Origin: Sphingomonas sp. BK345
GTDB taxonomy: Bacteria; Pseudomonadota; Alphaproteobacteria; Sphingomonadales; Sphingomonadaceae
Direction of reading: 5' to 3'
Length of the DNA stretch: 64,000 nucleotides
NCBI RefSeq assembly: GCF_014193845.1
Contig: NZ_JACHZX010000001.1
Location: forward strand, 124,001 to 188,000
Part shown: one piece after another, positions 26,158-35,056 of the stretch
How the letters are laid out: each line of letters begins with the position of its first letter
How positions within the stretch are numbered: position 1 is the first letter of the stretch
Translations under genes and position numbers: made by a program
Notes under the pieces: model-generated
Told to the model about the DNA's origin: nothing
Database searches by the model: none
What the model saw: the letters and a program-made list of their open reading frames with translations, nothing else

Positions 26158-28158
26158 ATGTCGGACGATCTCATCAAGACGATCTTCGGACGGCTCTCGA
26201 TCGAGAGCTTCCCGATCCACGAGCCGATCCTGATCGGCACCTTCGCGATGGTGGCGCTTGGCGGCGCCGCGCTGCTGGGTGCGCTGACCTATTTCCGGCT
26301 CTGGGGCTATCTCTGGAAAGAGTGGTTCACCAGCGTCGATCACAAGAAGATCGGCATCATGTACATCGTGCTGGCGCTGGTCATGTTCCTGCGCGGCTTC
26401 GCCGACGCGCTGATGATGCGCGCGCAGCAGGCGATCGCCTTCGGCGGCAACGAGGGCTTCCTGCCGGCGCACCATTATGACCAGGTGTTCACCGCGCACG
26501 GCGTGATCATGATCTTCTTCGTGGCGATGCCGTTCGTCACCGGGCTGATGAACTACGTCGTGCCGTTGCAGATCGGCGCGCGCGACGTCAGCTTCCCCTT
26601 CCTGAACAATTTCAGCTTCTGGATGACGGTCAGCGGCGCGGTCATCGTCATGATGAGCCTCTTCGTCGGCGAGTTCGCGCGCACCGGCTGGCTGGCGATG
26701 GCGCCGTTGTCGGGGATCGACTATTCGCCCGATGTCGGAGTCGATTACTACGTCTGGGCATTGCAGATCGCGGGCGTCGGCACCTTGCTCTCGGGCGTCA
26801 ACCTGCTCGCCACCATCATCAAGATGCGCGCGCCGGGCATGGGCCTGATGCAGATGCCGATCTTCACCTGGTCGGCGCTGGTCACCAACGTGCTGATCGT
26901 CGCGGCCTTCCCGGTGCTGACCGCGGTGCTGGCGATGCTGAGCCTCGACCGCTACGTCGGCACCAACTTCTTCACCAACACCGGTGGGGGCAACCCCATG
27001 ATGTACACCAACATGATCTGGATCTGGGGCCACCCGGAGGTGTACATTCTCATCCTCCCCGCGTTCGGTGTCTTCTCGGAGGTGGTCTCCACCTTCTCGG
27101 GCAAGCGGCTGTTCGGCTATACGTCGATGGTCTACGCGCTGATCGTCATTTGCATCCTGTCGTACCTGGTGTGGCTGCACCATTTCTTCACGATGGGCTC
27201 GGGCGCGAGCGTCAACAGCTTCTTCGGCATCACGACGATGATCATCTCGATCCCGACGGGAGCGAAGATCTTCAACTGGATGTTCACGATGTATCGCGGG
27301 CGCATCCGGTTCGAGCTGCCGATGATGTGGGCGGTCGCCTTCATGCTGACCTTCGTGGTCGGCGGTATGACCGGCGTGATGCTGGCGGTTCCCCCGGCCG
27401 ACTTCCAGTTCCACAACTCGCTCTTCCTGGTGGCGCACTTCCACAACGTGATCATCGGTGGCGTGCTGTTCGGCATGTTCGCGGGCGTGAACTACTGGTG
27501 GCCCAAGGCCTTCGGCTTCAAGCTGGACAAGTTCTGGGGGACGATCAGCTTCTGGTGCTGGGTGGTGGGCTTCTGGGTCGCGTTCACGCCGCTGTACGTG
27601 CTGGGCCTGATGGGCGTGACGCGTCGCCTGCGCGCCTTCGACGACCCCAGCCTGCAGATCTGGTTCGTGATCGCGGCGATTGGCGCGCTGATCATCGCCG
27701 CCGGGATCGGTGCGATGCTGATGCAGTTCTACGTGAGCATCCGCGACCGCGAGAAGCTGCGCGACTTCACCGGCGATCCGTGGAACGGCCGCACGCTGGA
27801 ATGGGCCACCTCCTCGCCGCCGCCGGCCTATAACTTCGCCTTTTCGCCGGTGATCCACGACCTCGACGCGTGGCACGACATGAAGCAGCGCAAGGCCGAG
27901 CGGCCGACCGAGGGCTTCCGCGCGATCCACATGCCCAAAAACACGGGCGCGGGGATCATCCTGGCGGGGCTGTCGACGGTCTTCGGCGTCGCCATGATCT
28001 GGTACATCTGGTGGCTCGCCGTGCTCGCCTTCGTCGCGCTGCTCGCCGTCGCGATCGGCCATACCTTCAACTATGACCGCGACTTCCACATCCCCGCGGA
28101 GGATGTCGTGAAGAACGAGGACGTGCGCACCCGCGCGCTCCAGAGCGCGGGGATCTGA
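26158..28158 (+). CDS. cyoB: Cytochrome bo3 ubiquinol oxidase subunit I
   Basis: This 666-residue catalytic subunit has about 15 helices. The haem and copper ligands are readable: His in [11 protein letters not shown] (low-spin haem), [15 protein letters not shown] (CuB histidine and cross-linked tyrosine), the HHFFTMG histidine pair (CuB), and [10 protein letters not shown] (binuclear haem and low-spin haem). The C-terminal [13 protein letters not shown] region is normal for CyoB. It starts 6 bp after cyoA with an AGGA ribosome site and is followed by cyoC after 5 bp. Confidence 0.98.
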   Translation: MSDDLIKTIFGRLSIESFPIHEPILIGTFAMVALGGAALLGALTYFRLWGYLWKEWFTSVDHKKIGIMYIVLALVMFLRGFADALMMRAQQAIAFGGNEGFLPAHHYDQVFTAHGVIMIFFVAMPFVTGLMNYVVPLQIGARDVSFPFLNNFSFWMTVSGAVIVMMSLFVGEFARTGWLAMAPLSGIDYSPDVGVDYYVWALQIAGVGTLLSGVNLLATIIKMRAPGMGLMQMPIFTWSALVTNVLIVAAFPVLTAVLAMLSLDRYVGTNFFTNTGGGNPMMYTNMIWIWGHPEVYILILPAFGVFSEVVSTFSGKRLFGYTSMVYALIVICILSYLVWLHHFFTMGSGASVNSFFGITTMIISIPTGAKIFNWMFTMYRGRIRFELPMMWAVAFMLTFVVGGMTGVMLAVPPADFQFHNSLFLVAHFHNVIIGGVLFGMFAGVNYWWPKAFGFKLDKFWGTISFWCWVVGFWVAFTPLYVLGLMGVTRRLRAFDDPSLQIWFVIAAIGALIIAAGIGAMLMQFYVSIRDREKLRDFTGDPWNGRTLEWATSSPPPAYNFAFSPVIHDLDAWHDMKQRKAERPTEGFRAIHMPKNTGAGIILAGLSTVFGVAMIWYIWWLAVLAFVALLAVAIGHTFNYDRDFHIPAEDVVKNEDVRTRALQSAGI

Positions 28159-28163
28159 GACCG

Positions 28164-28796
28164 ATGAGCACGATGACGCAGACCCCGCCCGGCGCGGAGA
28201 ACCCGGTCTTCTACGACCTGGACGAGCATGAGCACCCGCCGGGCCACAGCACGATGCTGGGCTTCTGGCTCTACCTGATGAGCGACTGCCTCATCTTCGC
28301 GATGCTGTTCGCCGCTTATGGCGTGTACGGCGGCAGCTACGCGGGCGGGCCGACCGCGCGCGAGCTGTTCGAGCTGCCGCTGGTGGCGGTGAACACGACG
28401 ATGCTGCTGCTGTCGTCGATCACCTACGGCTTCGCGATGATCAGCGCGGACGAGCGCAAGCAGGGCGCGGTGCTCGGCTGGCTCGCGGTCACCGCACTGT
28501 TCGGCGCGGCCTTCCTCGCGATCGAGCTCTACGAGTTCAGCAACCTGATCCACGAGGGCGCGGGGCCGCAGCGCTCGGCGTTCCTCTCGTCCTTCTTCAC
28601 CCTGGTGGGGACGCACGGGCTGCACGTCACCTTCGGCCTGATCTGGCTGGGGACGCTGATGGTGCAGGTGTCGCGCCGCGGGCTGGTCGACGCCAACCTG
28701 CGCCGGCTGCAGTGCCTCTCGCTGTTCTGGCACTTCCTCGACGTCATCTGGATCGGCGTCTTCACCTTCGTCTATCTGCTGGGAGTGCTACGCTGA
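28164..28796 (+). CDS. cyoC: Cytochrome bo3 ubiquinol oxidase subunit III
   Basis: This 210-residue protein has five transmembrane helices, the CyoC number rather than the seven of cytochrome c oxidase subunit III. Characteristic stretches are GFWLYLMSDCLIFAMLFAAY at the first helix and WHFLDVIWIGVFTFVYLLG at the end. It stabilises the oxidase core and contributes to oxygen access. The stop overlaps the cyoD start by one base (TGATG), so the two are translationally coupled. Confidence 0.97.
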   Translation: MSTMTQTPPGAENPVFYDLDEHEHPPGHSTMLGFWLYLMSDCLIFAMLFAAYGVYGGSYAGGPTARELFELPLVAVNTTMLLLSSITYGFAMISADERKQGAVLGWLAVTALFGAAFLAIELYEFSNLIHEGAGPQRSAFLSSFFTLVGTHGLHVTFGLIWLGTLMVQVSRRGLVDANLRRLQCLSLFWHFLDVIWIGVFTFVYLLGVLR

Positions 28797-29206
28797 TGGG
28801 CGCCGAGACGCATCACGGCCATGCCGCCGACCACGCGCACGGGCACGGGCATGACGACCCGCACGGCGGCGCCGCGCACGGCTCGCGCAAGGGCTATTGG
28901 ATCGGCTTCCTTCTCTCGGTGCTGCTCACCGCCCCTGCCTTCGGGCTGGTGATGAGCGGCGTCATCGCCGACCCGCGGGTCACCGCGGGCATCGTGATGG
29001 CGCTCGCGATGGTGCAGATCGTCGTCCACATGATCTACTTCCTGCACATGAACACCAAGTCGGAGGCGGGCTGGACGATGATGGCACTGATCTTCACCGT
29101 GATCATCGTCGTGATCGTGATCTCGGGCTCGCTCTGGGTGATGTATCACATGAACCTCAACATGATGCCGTCGATGAAGGCGGAGATGTCGAGCGCCGGC
29201 ATGTGA
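28796..29206 (+). CDS. cyoD: Cytochrome bo3 ubiquinol oxidase subunit IV
   Basis: This 136-residue subunit has three helices, with the family stretch MVQIVVHMIYFLHMNTKSE. Unusually, its N-terminus holds nine histidines between residues 6 and 28, alternating with Gly/Asp/Ala, ahead of the first helix; this could bind copper or another metal. The C-terminus is Met-rich (MNLNMMPSMK...SSAGM). The start is fixed by the one-base overlap with cyoC. CyoD assists assembly and CuB loading in E. coli, which gives the metal-binding idea some context. Confidence 0.94.
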   Translation: MGAETHHGHAADHAHGHGHDDPHGGAAHGSRKGYWIGFLLSVLLTAPAFGLVMSGVIADPRVTAGIVMALAMVQIVVHMIYFLHMNTKSEAGWTMMALIFTVIIVVIVISGSLWVMYHMNLNMMPSMKAEMSSAGM

Positions 29207-29886
29207 CCCGGCGACACGTCTTCCTGGCGCTGGCGGTGCTCGGCACCGCCCTCCTCGCCGGGCTGGGCGTGTGGCAGGTCGAACGGCGCGCGTGGAAGCT
29301 CGCGCTGATCGACCGGGTGGAGCGCCGCCTCGCCGCCGCCCCGGTCGCGGCGCCACCGCGCGCCGAGTGGCGGGGGATCGACGATGACAGCGCGTATCTC
29401 CGCGTCCGCGCCACCGGCCGGTGGCGCGCCGCGGCCCCGGTGTTCGTCCAGGCGGTGACCGACTATGGCGGCGGCTATTGGGTGCTCGCCCCGCTCGACA
29501 CGCCGGGCGGCACGATCCTGATCAACCGCGGCTTCGTCCCGCTCGGCGACCGCGCCGCGATCCGCACGCCGACAGGCGAGGCGAGCGTCACCGGGCTGCT
29601 GCGGGTGACCGAACCGGACGGCGCCTTCCTCCGCGACAACGATCCCGTCGCTGATCGCTGGTACTCGCGTGACACGGCGGCGATCGCGCGCGCGCGCCGC
29701 CTTGAGAAGGTCGCGCCCTATTTCATCGACGCCGACGCGAGCGGCACGACGGGCTGGCCGCGCGGCGGGCTGACGGTCGTCCGCTTCCGCAACACGCACC
29801 TGATCTACGCGCTGACCTGGTTCACGCTGGCGGCGATGATGGCCTATCTCGCGTACCGGATCGCGCGCGCGCCGCGGGACGCGTGA
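29203..29886 (+). CDS. SURF1-family oxidase assembly protein
   Basis: This protein of about 227 residues starts at GTG 29203, overlapping the cyoD stop by 4 bases. It has the SURF1 topology: an N-terminal helix (VFLALAVLGTALLAGLGVWQ followed by VERRAWKLALIDRVE), a periplasmic domain with ILINRGFVP, and a C-terminal helix (HLIYALTWFTLAAMMAYLAY). SURF1 proteins help insert or stabilise haem in terminal oxidases. It occupies the place where E. coli has cyoE (haem O synthase), and no cyoE is present, so haem O synthesis must be encoded elsewhere. Confidence 0.92.
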   Translation: MTRRHVFLALAVLGTALLAGLGVWQVERRAWKLALIDRVERRLAAAPVAAPPRAEWRGIDDDSAYLRVRATGRWRAAAPVFVQAVTDYGGGYWVLAPLDTPGGTILINRGFVPLGDRAAIRTPTGEASVTGLLRVTEPDGAFLRDNDPVADRWYSRDTAAIARARRLEKVAPYFIDADASGTTGWPRGGLTVVRFRNTHLIYALTWFTLAAMMAYLAYRIARAPRDA

Positions 29887-29955
29887 GCGGCTCGGCCCCG
29901 TGCTCCTGCGAACGCTGGAGCTCAGTGAAGCGAGCGCCATCCTGCGTGCCTCTGG

Positions 29956-29975
29956 GTTCCTGGGTCCTCAGGAAC
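29956..29975. terminator. Hairpin between surf1 and regB
   Basis: GTTCCTG and CAGGAAC form a perfect 7-bp stem with a 6-base loop, in the 149-bp gap between the cyo operon and regB. There is no T-run. It may end the cyo transcript or be part of another palindromic repeat. Confidence 0.35.
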
Positions 29976-30035
29976 ACCGCCAGGTGTTTACCCGAGGAAG
30001 TTCAGCTCCCATGCGAAACGCGCTAGTCTAACCTC

Positions 30036-31334
30036 ATGCCTCACCTCGCCAACATGCTCGGACCGCTCGCGCGCGGCGGGCCGGGCGGACGCAACGTCCG
30101 CCTGCTCGCACTGCTGCGCTGGCTCGCGGTGGCGGGGCAGCTCGCCGCGATCCTGCTCGTCCATTTCGTGGTCGGCGTTCACCTGCCACTGGTGCCGATG
30201 CTTGGCGCGCTGGCGGTGCTGGTGGCGCTCAATGTCGCGGTCAACCAGGTGGTCGAGCGCCGCCCGATCACCAACGCCGCGCTGTTCGCCACCTTGCTGG
30301 TCGATGTCGCCTGCCTGACGACGCAGCTCTATCTCAGCGGCGGGGTGAGCAACCCGTTCGTCACGCTCTTCCTGCTCCAGGTCGTGATCGCGGCGCTGCT
30401 GCTGCGCGGCTGGACGAGCTGGGCGATGGTGGTGATCACCAGCACGCTGTTCGCCTGGCTCGCCTGGGCCGCCCCGCCCTTCCCGCTGCCGCACTTCTGG
30501 GCGTCCGAGCTCTCGATTCCCTATGTCGCGGCGAGCTGGTTCAACTTCACGCTCACCGCGACGCTCCTGGCGCTGTTCGTCACCCGCATCGTGCGCAACG
30601 TCTCCGAGCATGACGCGCGGCTCGCCGCCTTGCGCCAGCGCGCCGCCGAGGAGGAGCACATCGTCCGCATGGGGCTGCTCGCCAGCGGCGCGGCGCACGA
30701 GCTCGGCACACCGCTCAGCTCGATCGCGGTGATGCTGGGCGACTGGCGGCGTGAGCCGGCGATCGCGCGCTCGCCCGCGCTGCTCGCCGACCTTGATGAC
30801 ATGCGTGCCGAGGTGACTCGCTGCAAGGACATCCTCAGCCAGGTACTGCTCGCCTCGGGCGAGGTGCGCGGCAACGCGCCGGTGCGGACCACGCTGCGCA
30901 CCTTTCTCGCCGGCATCGTCGACTCGTGGAACGAGAGCAAGGGGCCGACCGCGTCCTACGAGCATCTGATGACGAGCGACCCGCGCATCGTCGCGGACAA
31001 GGCGCTGGCGCAGACGATCACCAACCTGCTCGACAACGCGGTCGAGGCCGGCGCCAGGACGATCACCTTGTGCGCCTGGTGGGACGGCGACCGGCTGGTG
31101 CTGGCGGTACGCGACGACGGCGCCGGCTTCCCGCAGTCGATCCTCGAGGGGCTGGGCAAGCCCTATCTCAGCACCAAGGCGCGGCGCGGCGCCGGGCTGG
31201 GCCTGTTCCTGGCCGTCAACGTGCTGCGAACACTCGGCGGCACGGTATCGGCGCGCGTGCGCGAGCACGGTGGCAGCGAGGTGACGCTGACGCTGCCGCT
31301 CGCCGCAATCTCGATCCCGGAGGAGACATCATGA
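30036..31334 (+). CDS. regB: RegB/PrrB/ActS-type redox sensor histidine kinase
   Basis: This 432-residue membrane kinase has six predicted helices. The quinone-linked GGVSNPF motif lies at residues 102-108 between helices, the H-box GAAHELGTPLSS has phospho-acceptor His221, and the N, G1 and G2 boxes are NLLDNAVEAG, DDGAGFP and GAGLGLFLAVN. A cysteine at residue 263 (TRCKDIL) sits close to where Rhodobacter RegB has its redox-active Cys265. Known family members sense respiratory redox state and control oxidases, hydrogenase or CO2/N2 fixation genes. Here the gene follows cyo-surf1 and is translationally coupled to regA (ATGA overlap). Its ribosome site is weak. Confidence 0.93.
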   Translation: MPHLANMLGPLARGGPGGRNVRLLALLRWLAVAGQLAAILLVHFVVGVHLPLVPMLGALAVLVALNVAVNQVVERRPITNAALFATLLVDVACLTTQLYLSGGVSNPFVTLFLLQVVIAALLLRGWTSWAMVVITSTLFAWLAWAAPPFPLPHFWASELSIPYVAASWFNFTLTATLLALFVTRIVRNVSEHDARLAALRQRAAEEEHIVRMGLLASGAAHELGTPLSSIAVMLGDWRREPAIARSPALLADLDDMRAEVTRCKDILSQVLLASGEVRGNAPVRTTLRTFLAGIVDSWNESKGPTASYEHLMTSDPRIVADKALAQTITNLLDNAVEAGARTITLCAWWDGDRLVLAVRDDGAGFPQSILEGLGKPYLSTKARRGAGLGLFLAVNVLRTLGGTVSARVREHGGSEVTLTLPLAAISIPEETS

Positions 31335-31861
31335 GCGCGCGCCGCCTGCTGATCATCGAGGACGATGCGGTGTTCGCGCGCACGTTGGCGCGCTCGTTCG
31401 AGCGACGCGGCTATCAGGTGCGCGCGATCACCGACCCGGAGGAGCTCGACACCGCCACGGCGGAGCTGAGGCCGGACCATGCGGTGGTCGACCTGCGGCT
31501 CGGCAGCGCCTCCGGGCTGACCTGCGTCGAGCGGCTGCACGCGATCGATCCGGCGATGCGGATCGTGGTGCTCACCGGCTTCGCCAGCATCGCCACCGCG
31601 GTGGAGGCGGTGAAGCTGGGGGCGACCAATTACCTGTCCAAGCCGGCCAACTCGGACGATATCGAGGCGGCCTTCCAGGCTTCGGGCGAGGGTGACGCCT
31701 CGGTCGAGCTGGTCGCGCATCCCACCTCGCTGCGCACGCTCGAGTGGGAGCATATTCACCAGACGCTGGCGGACTGCGGCTTCAACGTCTCCGAGGCGGC
31801 GCGGCGGCTCGGCATGCACCGGCGCACCCTGGCGCGGAAGCTGGGCAAGCGCCATCTCTAG
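31331..31861 (+). CDS. regA: RegA/PrrA/ActR-type response regulator
   Basis: This 176-residue two-domain regulator has a receiver domain with the acidic pair ED near residues 10-12, phospho-acceptor Asp54 (AVVDLRLGSASG) and conserved Thr/Lys (VLTGFAS, LSKPAN), and a Fis-like helix-turn-helix near the C-terminus (NVSEAARRLGMHRRTLARKL) that is nearly diagnostic for RegA. The proline-rich linker of the classic family is shortened. It is the partner of the upstream kinase and probably controls the adjacent cyo operon among other targets. A hairpin follows it. Confidence 0.94.
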   Translation: MSARRLLIIEDDAVFARTLARSFERRGYQVRAITDPEELDTATAELRPDHAVVDLRLGSASGLTCVERLHAIDPAMRIVVLTGFASIATAVEAVKLGATNYLSKPANSDDIEAAFQASGEGDASVELVAHPTSLRTLEWEHIHQTLADCGFNVSEAARRLGMHRRTLARKLGKRHL

Positions 31862-31887
31862 GGTCGGAAAGAGAAAATCCTGTCTCC

Positions 31888-31916
31888 CGTCATCCCGGGT
31901 CAGGCCCGGGGTGACA
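31888..31916. terminator. Hairpin between convergent regA and TonB receptor (half of class B repeat)
   Basis: GTCATCCCGGG and CCCGGGGTGAC form an 11-bp stem with one G-T pair and a 5-base loop. It sits between the 3' ends of two convergent genes and resembles a single arm of the class B elements, so a repeat unit may have been used as a bidirectional terminator. Confidence 0.55.
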
Positions 31917-31960
31917 AGAGTGGGGCGAGAGACTGGTCGCAGTCGTCGCCGTGGCGGCGC

Positions 31961-34921
31961 CTACGCCCCGAACCGCACCTTCGCGCCCGCGTAGAAGTAG
32001 CGTCCCAGCGATGAGATTGGCTGATCGATCGAGTCGACCGACGGCCGCTGGTTCGCCAGATTGTTGACGCCGACGTAGAAACCGACGCCCTGGTCCGGCG
32101 CGACCTGCACCTGCACGTCGTGCTGCCACAGCTCCTTGTAGCGCAGCAGCGCAGCGGGGGCGTAGTCGGGATTGTTGTCGGTGGTCAGCTTGGCGAAGCG
32201 GCGGGTCGCGTCGAACCAGCGCAGGTTGTAGCTCAGCGTCACCTCGCCCAGCGACCAGGTCGGCGAGAAGACGAAATTGTACTTGGGGCGGTTGAACTGA
32301 TCGACCTGATCCTCGACCTGTGCACCCGGCGTCGCAATCTGCTCGAGCTTGTTGAGATAGCCGCCGACGAAGCGGATGTCGAACGTCCCCGCCGAGGCGG
32401 TGCGCAGCACGTAGCTGATGTTGAGGTCGAGCCCGGCGGTGGCGTAGCGCGCCACGTTCTGCGGCTGCACCGTATAGCCGTTGATGTATCCGGTGCCCTG
32501 CCGGCGCCGGATCGCGGCACAATAGACGTTGTCGAGCGTCGGCTGGTCGACGCAGAGGTTGGCGATCGTATTGGCGTCGGCGATGCTGATCGCGTCGTCC
32601 AGGCGAATGTCGTACCAGTCGGCCGAGATCGTCAGCCCGGGCAGGAAGCGCGGGCGCAGCACCGTGCCCGCGGTCCAGGTGCGCGCGGTCTCCTCCTTCA
32701 GCCCCGGGTTGCCACTGCGCGAGCCATTGATCAGCACCGCGGCGTCGGGGTTGTTCGCCGCGGTGAAGGCCGCCGGATCGGCGCCGAGCCCGTTGATCAA
32801 GGTCGCGCAATTGGCCGCACGGCTCGACGTTCCGGCGTTGCGGTTCTCGACGTAGCATGGGTCGGAGAAGAAGTTGGTGGCCGGCCCGACCGGCGCGAAC
32901 AGCTCGCCGATGTTGGGCGCGCGCACCGCCTGGCTGTAGCTGCCGCGGAAGCTGATGTCGCGCACCGGCGCCCAGACGCCGTTGAACTGATAGGCCTTGG
33001 TGCTCCCGATCGTGGAATAGTCGGAATAGCGGCCCGCCGCCCCGACCGAGAGCGTCTCGAAGAAGGGCCGGTCGCGCAGCAGCGGCACGTCGATCTCGCC
33101 GAACACCTCCCATACGTCGAAGGCGCCGCGCGATGGCGAGATCACGAAGGTCGGGTCGAACTTGTTGCCCTCGTCATATTGGTACCATTGCTCCCCGGTA
33201 AGGAAGCTGTTGGGGTCGAAGCGACTGGTCTCGCGCCGATACTCGCCGCCGAGCGCGAACTTCACCGGCCCCCCGGGCAGGGCAAACAACGCGCCGAAGT
33301 CGCCCGTCAGCGCCGCGCTCGCCACCGACTGGGTGACGCGCGCGCTGCTGACATTGTTGTTGGTGGCCCAGGCCAGTGCCGCCGGATCGGTGACGTTGAC
33401 CCCGAAGGTGTTGATCGGGAGACAGCCGCTGTTCGGCCCCGGCGTGAAGCTGACCGTGGGCACCTGCACCGCGGCGGGGTTGAGGTTGGAGCGGCACGTC
33501 GGGCGACCGGTGGAGGGATCGGTCACCACGTCGAGTCCGGCGTAATAGCGGTCCTCCCAACGGTCGTTGAGCTTGGTGATCCGCACGTCGGTCTGGCCGT
33601 AGGTGTAGGACACATCGTAGCGCGCGTGGTCGCTCACCGCGCCGGTGGCCGCGATCACGCCGCGCCACGTGCGCCGGCGATCACTCTCGCCCAGCCGCGG
33701 GAAATCGGTGTTGTTGCGGTTGGACGAGATCACGCGCTGCGCGTTGGCCAGCGCGGCATCGCGCAGATTGATCGGCAGGTAAGGGTTATCGAGCGTGAAA
33801 TCGCCAGTGTAATTGCCCGTGAAGCCGCCGAAGGTGGTGGCGGTCGACTGGACGAACTTGCCCTCGAGGCTGAGCTGGAACGCGTCCGAGAAATCGTAAT
33901 GGGTCAGCAGGTTGACCGCGTGGCGCTCGGTCTTGGGCAGCAGGTCACCGACATAGCCAGCGACCGAGGTGGCGCTGCCGCCGCTGGCGAAGCCGCCCCC
34001 CGCGTCGGTCCCGGGATCGTAGAGCGAGCCGTCGCCGTTGTAGAGCGTGCCGCCGATGTCGATCACGCCCGCGGGCGAGCCGCCGGGATAGCGCAGGTCG
34101 CCCGCCAGCACCTGCTGATAGGTGCCCGAGCCCGGCCCGGCGTAAGCGGGGTTCGACACCGTGTAGAGTCGGTTCCGGCGGCGCAGGACGGAGCGGTCGT
34201 CGTTCTGGAGCGGGTCGTCGGCGTTATACTCGTAATATGCGGTGACGTTGCCGCGTCCGCCCCCGAAGTTCTTGCCCGCCATCAGCGAGGCGAAGCGGTT
34301 GCCGGCGTCGCCCTGCTCCGAGATGCCGAACTGGGTGCGGCCCGCGACGCCGTCGAAGTCACGCTTGAGGATGAAGTTGACCACGCCGGACACGCCGTCG
34401 GCGCCGTACACCGCCGAGGCGCCGCCGGTGAGCACGTCGACGCGCTCGATCAGGTCGGTCGGCAGTGAATTGATGTCAACCGCCGCGCTATCGATCTGCC
34501 CCGAGACGTGGCGCCGCCCGTTGACCAGCACGAGCGTCCGCGCCGAGCCGAGCCCGCGCAGGCTGAGCAGGTTGAGCCCCGCCGCGCCGTACAGCTGGTT
34601 GTCGGGCCGGTTCGGGCCGGCGCTGTCGGCATTGTCGAGCGAGGTGGTCAACGCCGGCACGCGCTGGAGGAAGGTGGTGACGTTGGTGTTGCCCGACTGC
34701 TGGATGCGCTGGCTGTCGAACGAGACAATCGGGTTGGGCGCCTCGAAGTCGGGGCGTGCGATGCGCGACCCGGTGACGACGATGTCCTCGTCGGAGCCCG
34801 TGCCGGATGTGTCGGGAGCGGCGTCGGCGGGTGCCGCCGCCTGCGCCCAGGCCGGCACCGCGGAGACACAGGCGAGTGCGCCCGCGAGCAACAGGGCTCG
34901 CGACGAGAGCTGAGACGGCAT
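31961..34921 (-). CDS. Large TonB-dependent receptor, probably for carbohydrates
   Basis: This 986-residue outer-membrane receptor begins at ATG 34921 with a signal peptide ending near AWAQA (residue 27). A TonB-box-like DEDIVVTGSRIARP is followed by a plug domain (VPALTTSLDNADSAG, TLVLVNGRRHVSG, TGGASAVYGADGVSGVVNFIL) and a large barrel ending in FYAGAKVRFGA. Its length and plug sequence match the big sphingomonad/xanthomonad/Caulobacter receptor group for plant-derived compounds rather than siderophore receptors. It diverges from an ABC carbohydrate importer with 135 bp between the starts, suggesting the pair handles one substrate across both membranes. The ligand is unknown. Confidence 0.92.
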   Translation of the reverse strand: MPSQLSSRALLLAGALACVSAVPAWAQAAAPADAAPDTSGTGSDEDIVVTGSRIARPDFEAPNPIVSFDSQRIQQSGNTNVTTFLQRVPALTTSLDNADSAGPNRPDNQLYGAAGLNLLSLRGLGSARTLVLVNGRRHVSGQIDSAAVDINSLPTDLIERVDVLTGGASAVYGADGVSGVVNFILKRDFDGVAGRTQFGISEQGDAGNRFASLMAGKNFGGGRGNVTAYYEYNADDPLQNDDRSVLRRRNRLYTVSNPAYAGPGSGTYQQVLAGDLRYPGGSPAGVIDIGGTLYNGDGSLYDPGTDAGGGFASGGSATSVAGYVGDLLPKTERHAVNLLTHYDFSDAFQLSLEGKFVQSTATTFGGFTGNYTGDFTLDNPYLPINLRDAALANAQRVISSNRNNTDFPRLGESDRRRTWRGVIAATGAVSDHARYDVSYTYGQTDVRITKLNDRWEDRYYAGLDVVTDPSTGRPTCRSNLNPAAVQVPTVSFTPGPNSGCLPINTFGVNVTDPAALAWATNNNVSSARVTQSVASAALTGDFGALFALPGGPVKFALGGEYRRETSRFDPNSFLTGEQWYQYDEGNKFDPTFVISPSRGAFDVWEVFGEIDVPLLRDRPFFETLSVGAAGRYSDYSTIGSTKAYQFNGVWAPVRDISFRGSYSQAVRAPNIGELFAPVGPATNFFSDPCYVENRNAGTSSRAANCATLINGLGADPAAFTAANNPDAAVLINGSRSGNPGLKEETARTWTAGTVLRPRFLPGLTISADWYDIRLDDAISIADANTIANLCVDQPTLDNVYCAAIRRRQGTGYINGYTVQPQNVARYATAGLDLNISYVLRTASAGTFDIRFVGGYLNKLEQIATPGAQVEDQVDQFNRPKYNFVFSPTWSLGEVTLSYNLRWFDATRRFAKLTTDNNPDYAPAALLRYKELWQHDVQVQVAPDQGVGFYVGVNNLANQRPSVDSIDQPISSLGRYFYAGAKVRFGA

Positions 34922-35056
34922 CCTGTTTCCCCTTCGGATCGTGCCGGCCCCTGCACGCCGGCTTCTTCTTTCCCGCAACAACGTCTTCCGGGCTAAAAAG
35001 TTTCTAATTGTTAACAACCTGGCGCAACCGGATCTTACGCAAGGTGTTGATGTGAC

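Noticed and set aside
24976..28089. A frame of over 1000 codons on the minus strand opposite cyoAB
   Set aside because: It is an antisense shadow caused by the GC-rich codon bias; its translation is compositionally odd (His/Arg/Asp-rich) and matches no family, while the plus strand encodes the oxidase subunits with all ligands intact.
32120..34468. A 782-codon plus-strand frame opposite the large TonB receptor
   Set aside because: It is antisense to a clearly real receptor with signal peptide, plug and barrel end; the shadow protein has no domain.
35008..35017. Palindrome TTGTTAACAA between the receptor and the binding-protein gene as an operator
   Set aside because: Only 10 bp, without the central CG of LacI sites and without a local regulator; it is likely by chance in an AT-richer promoter stretch.
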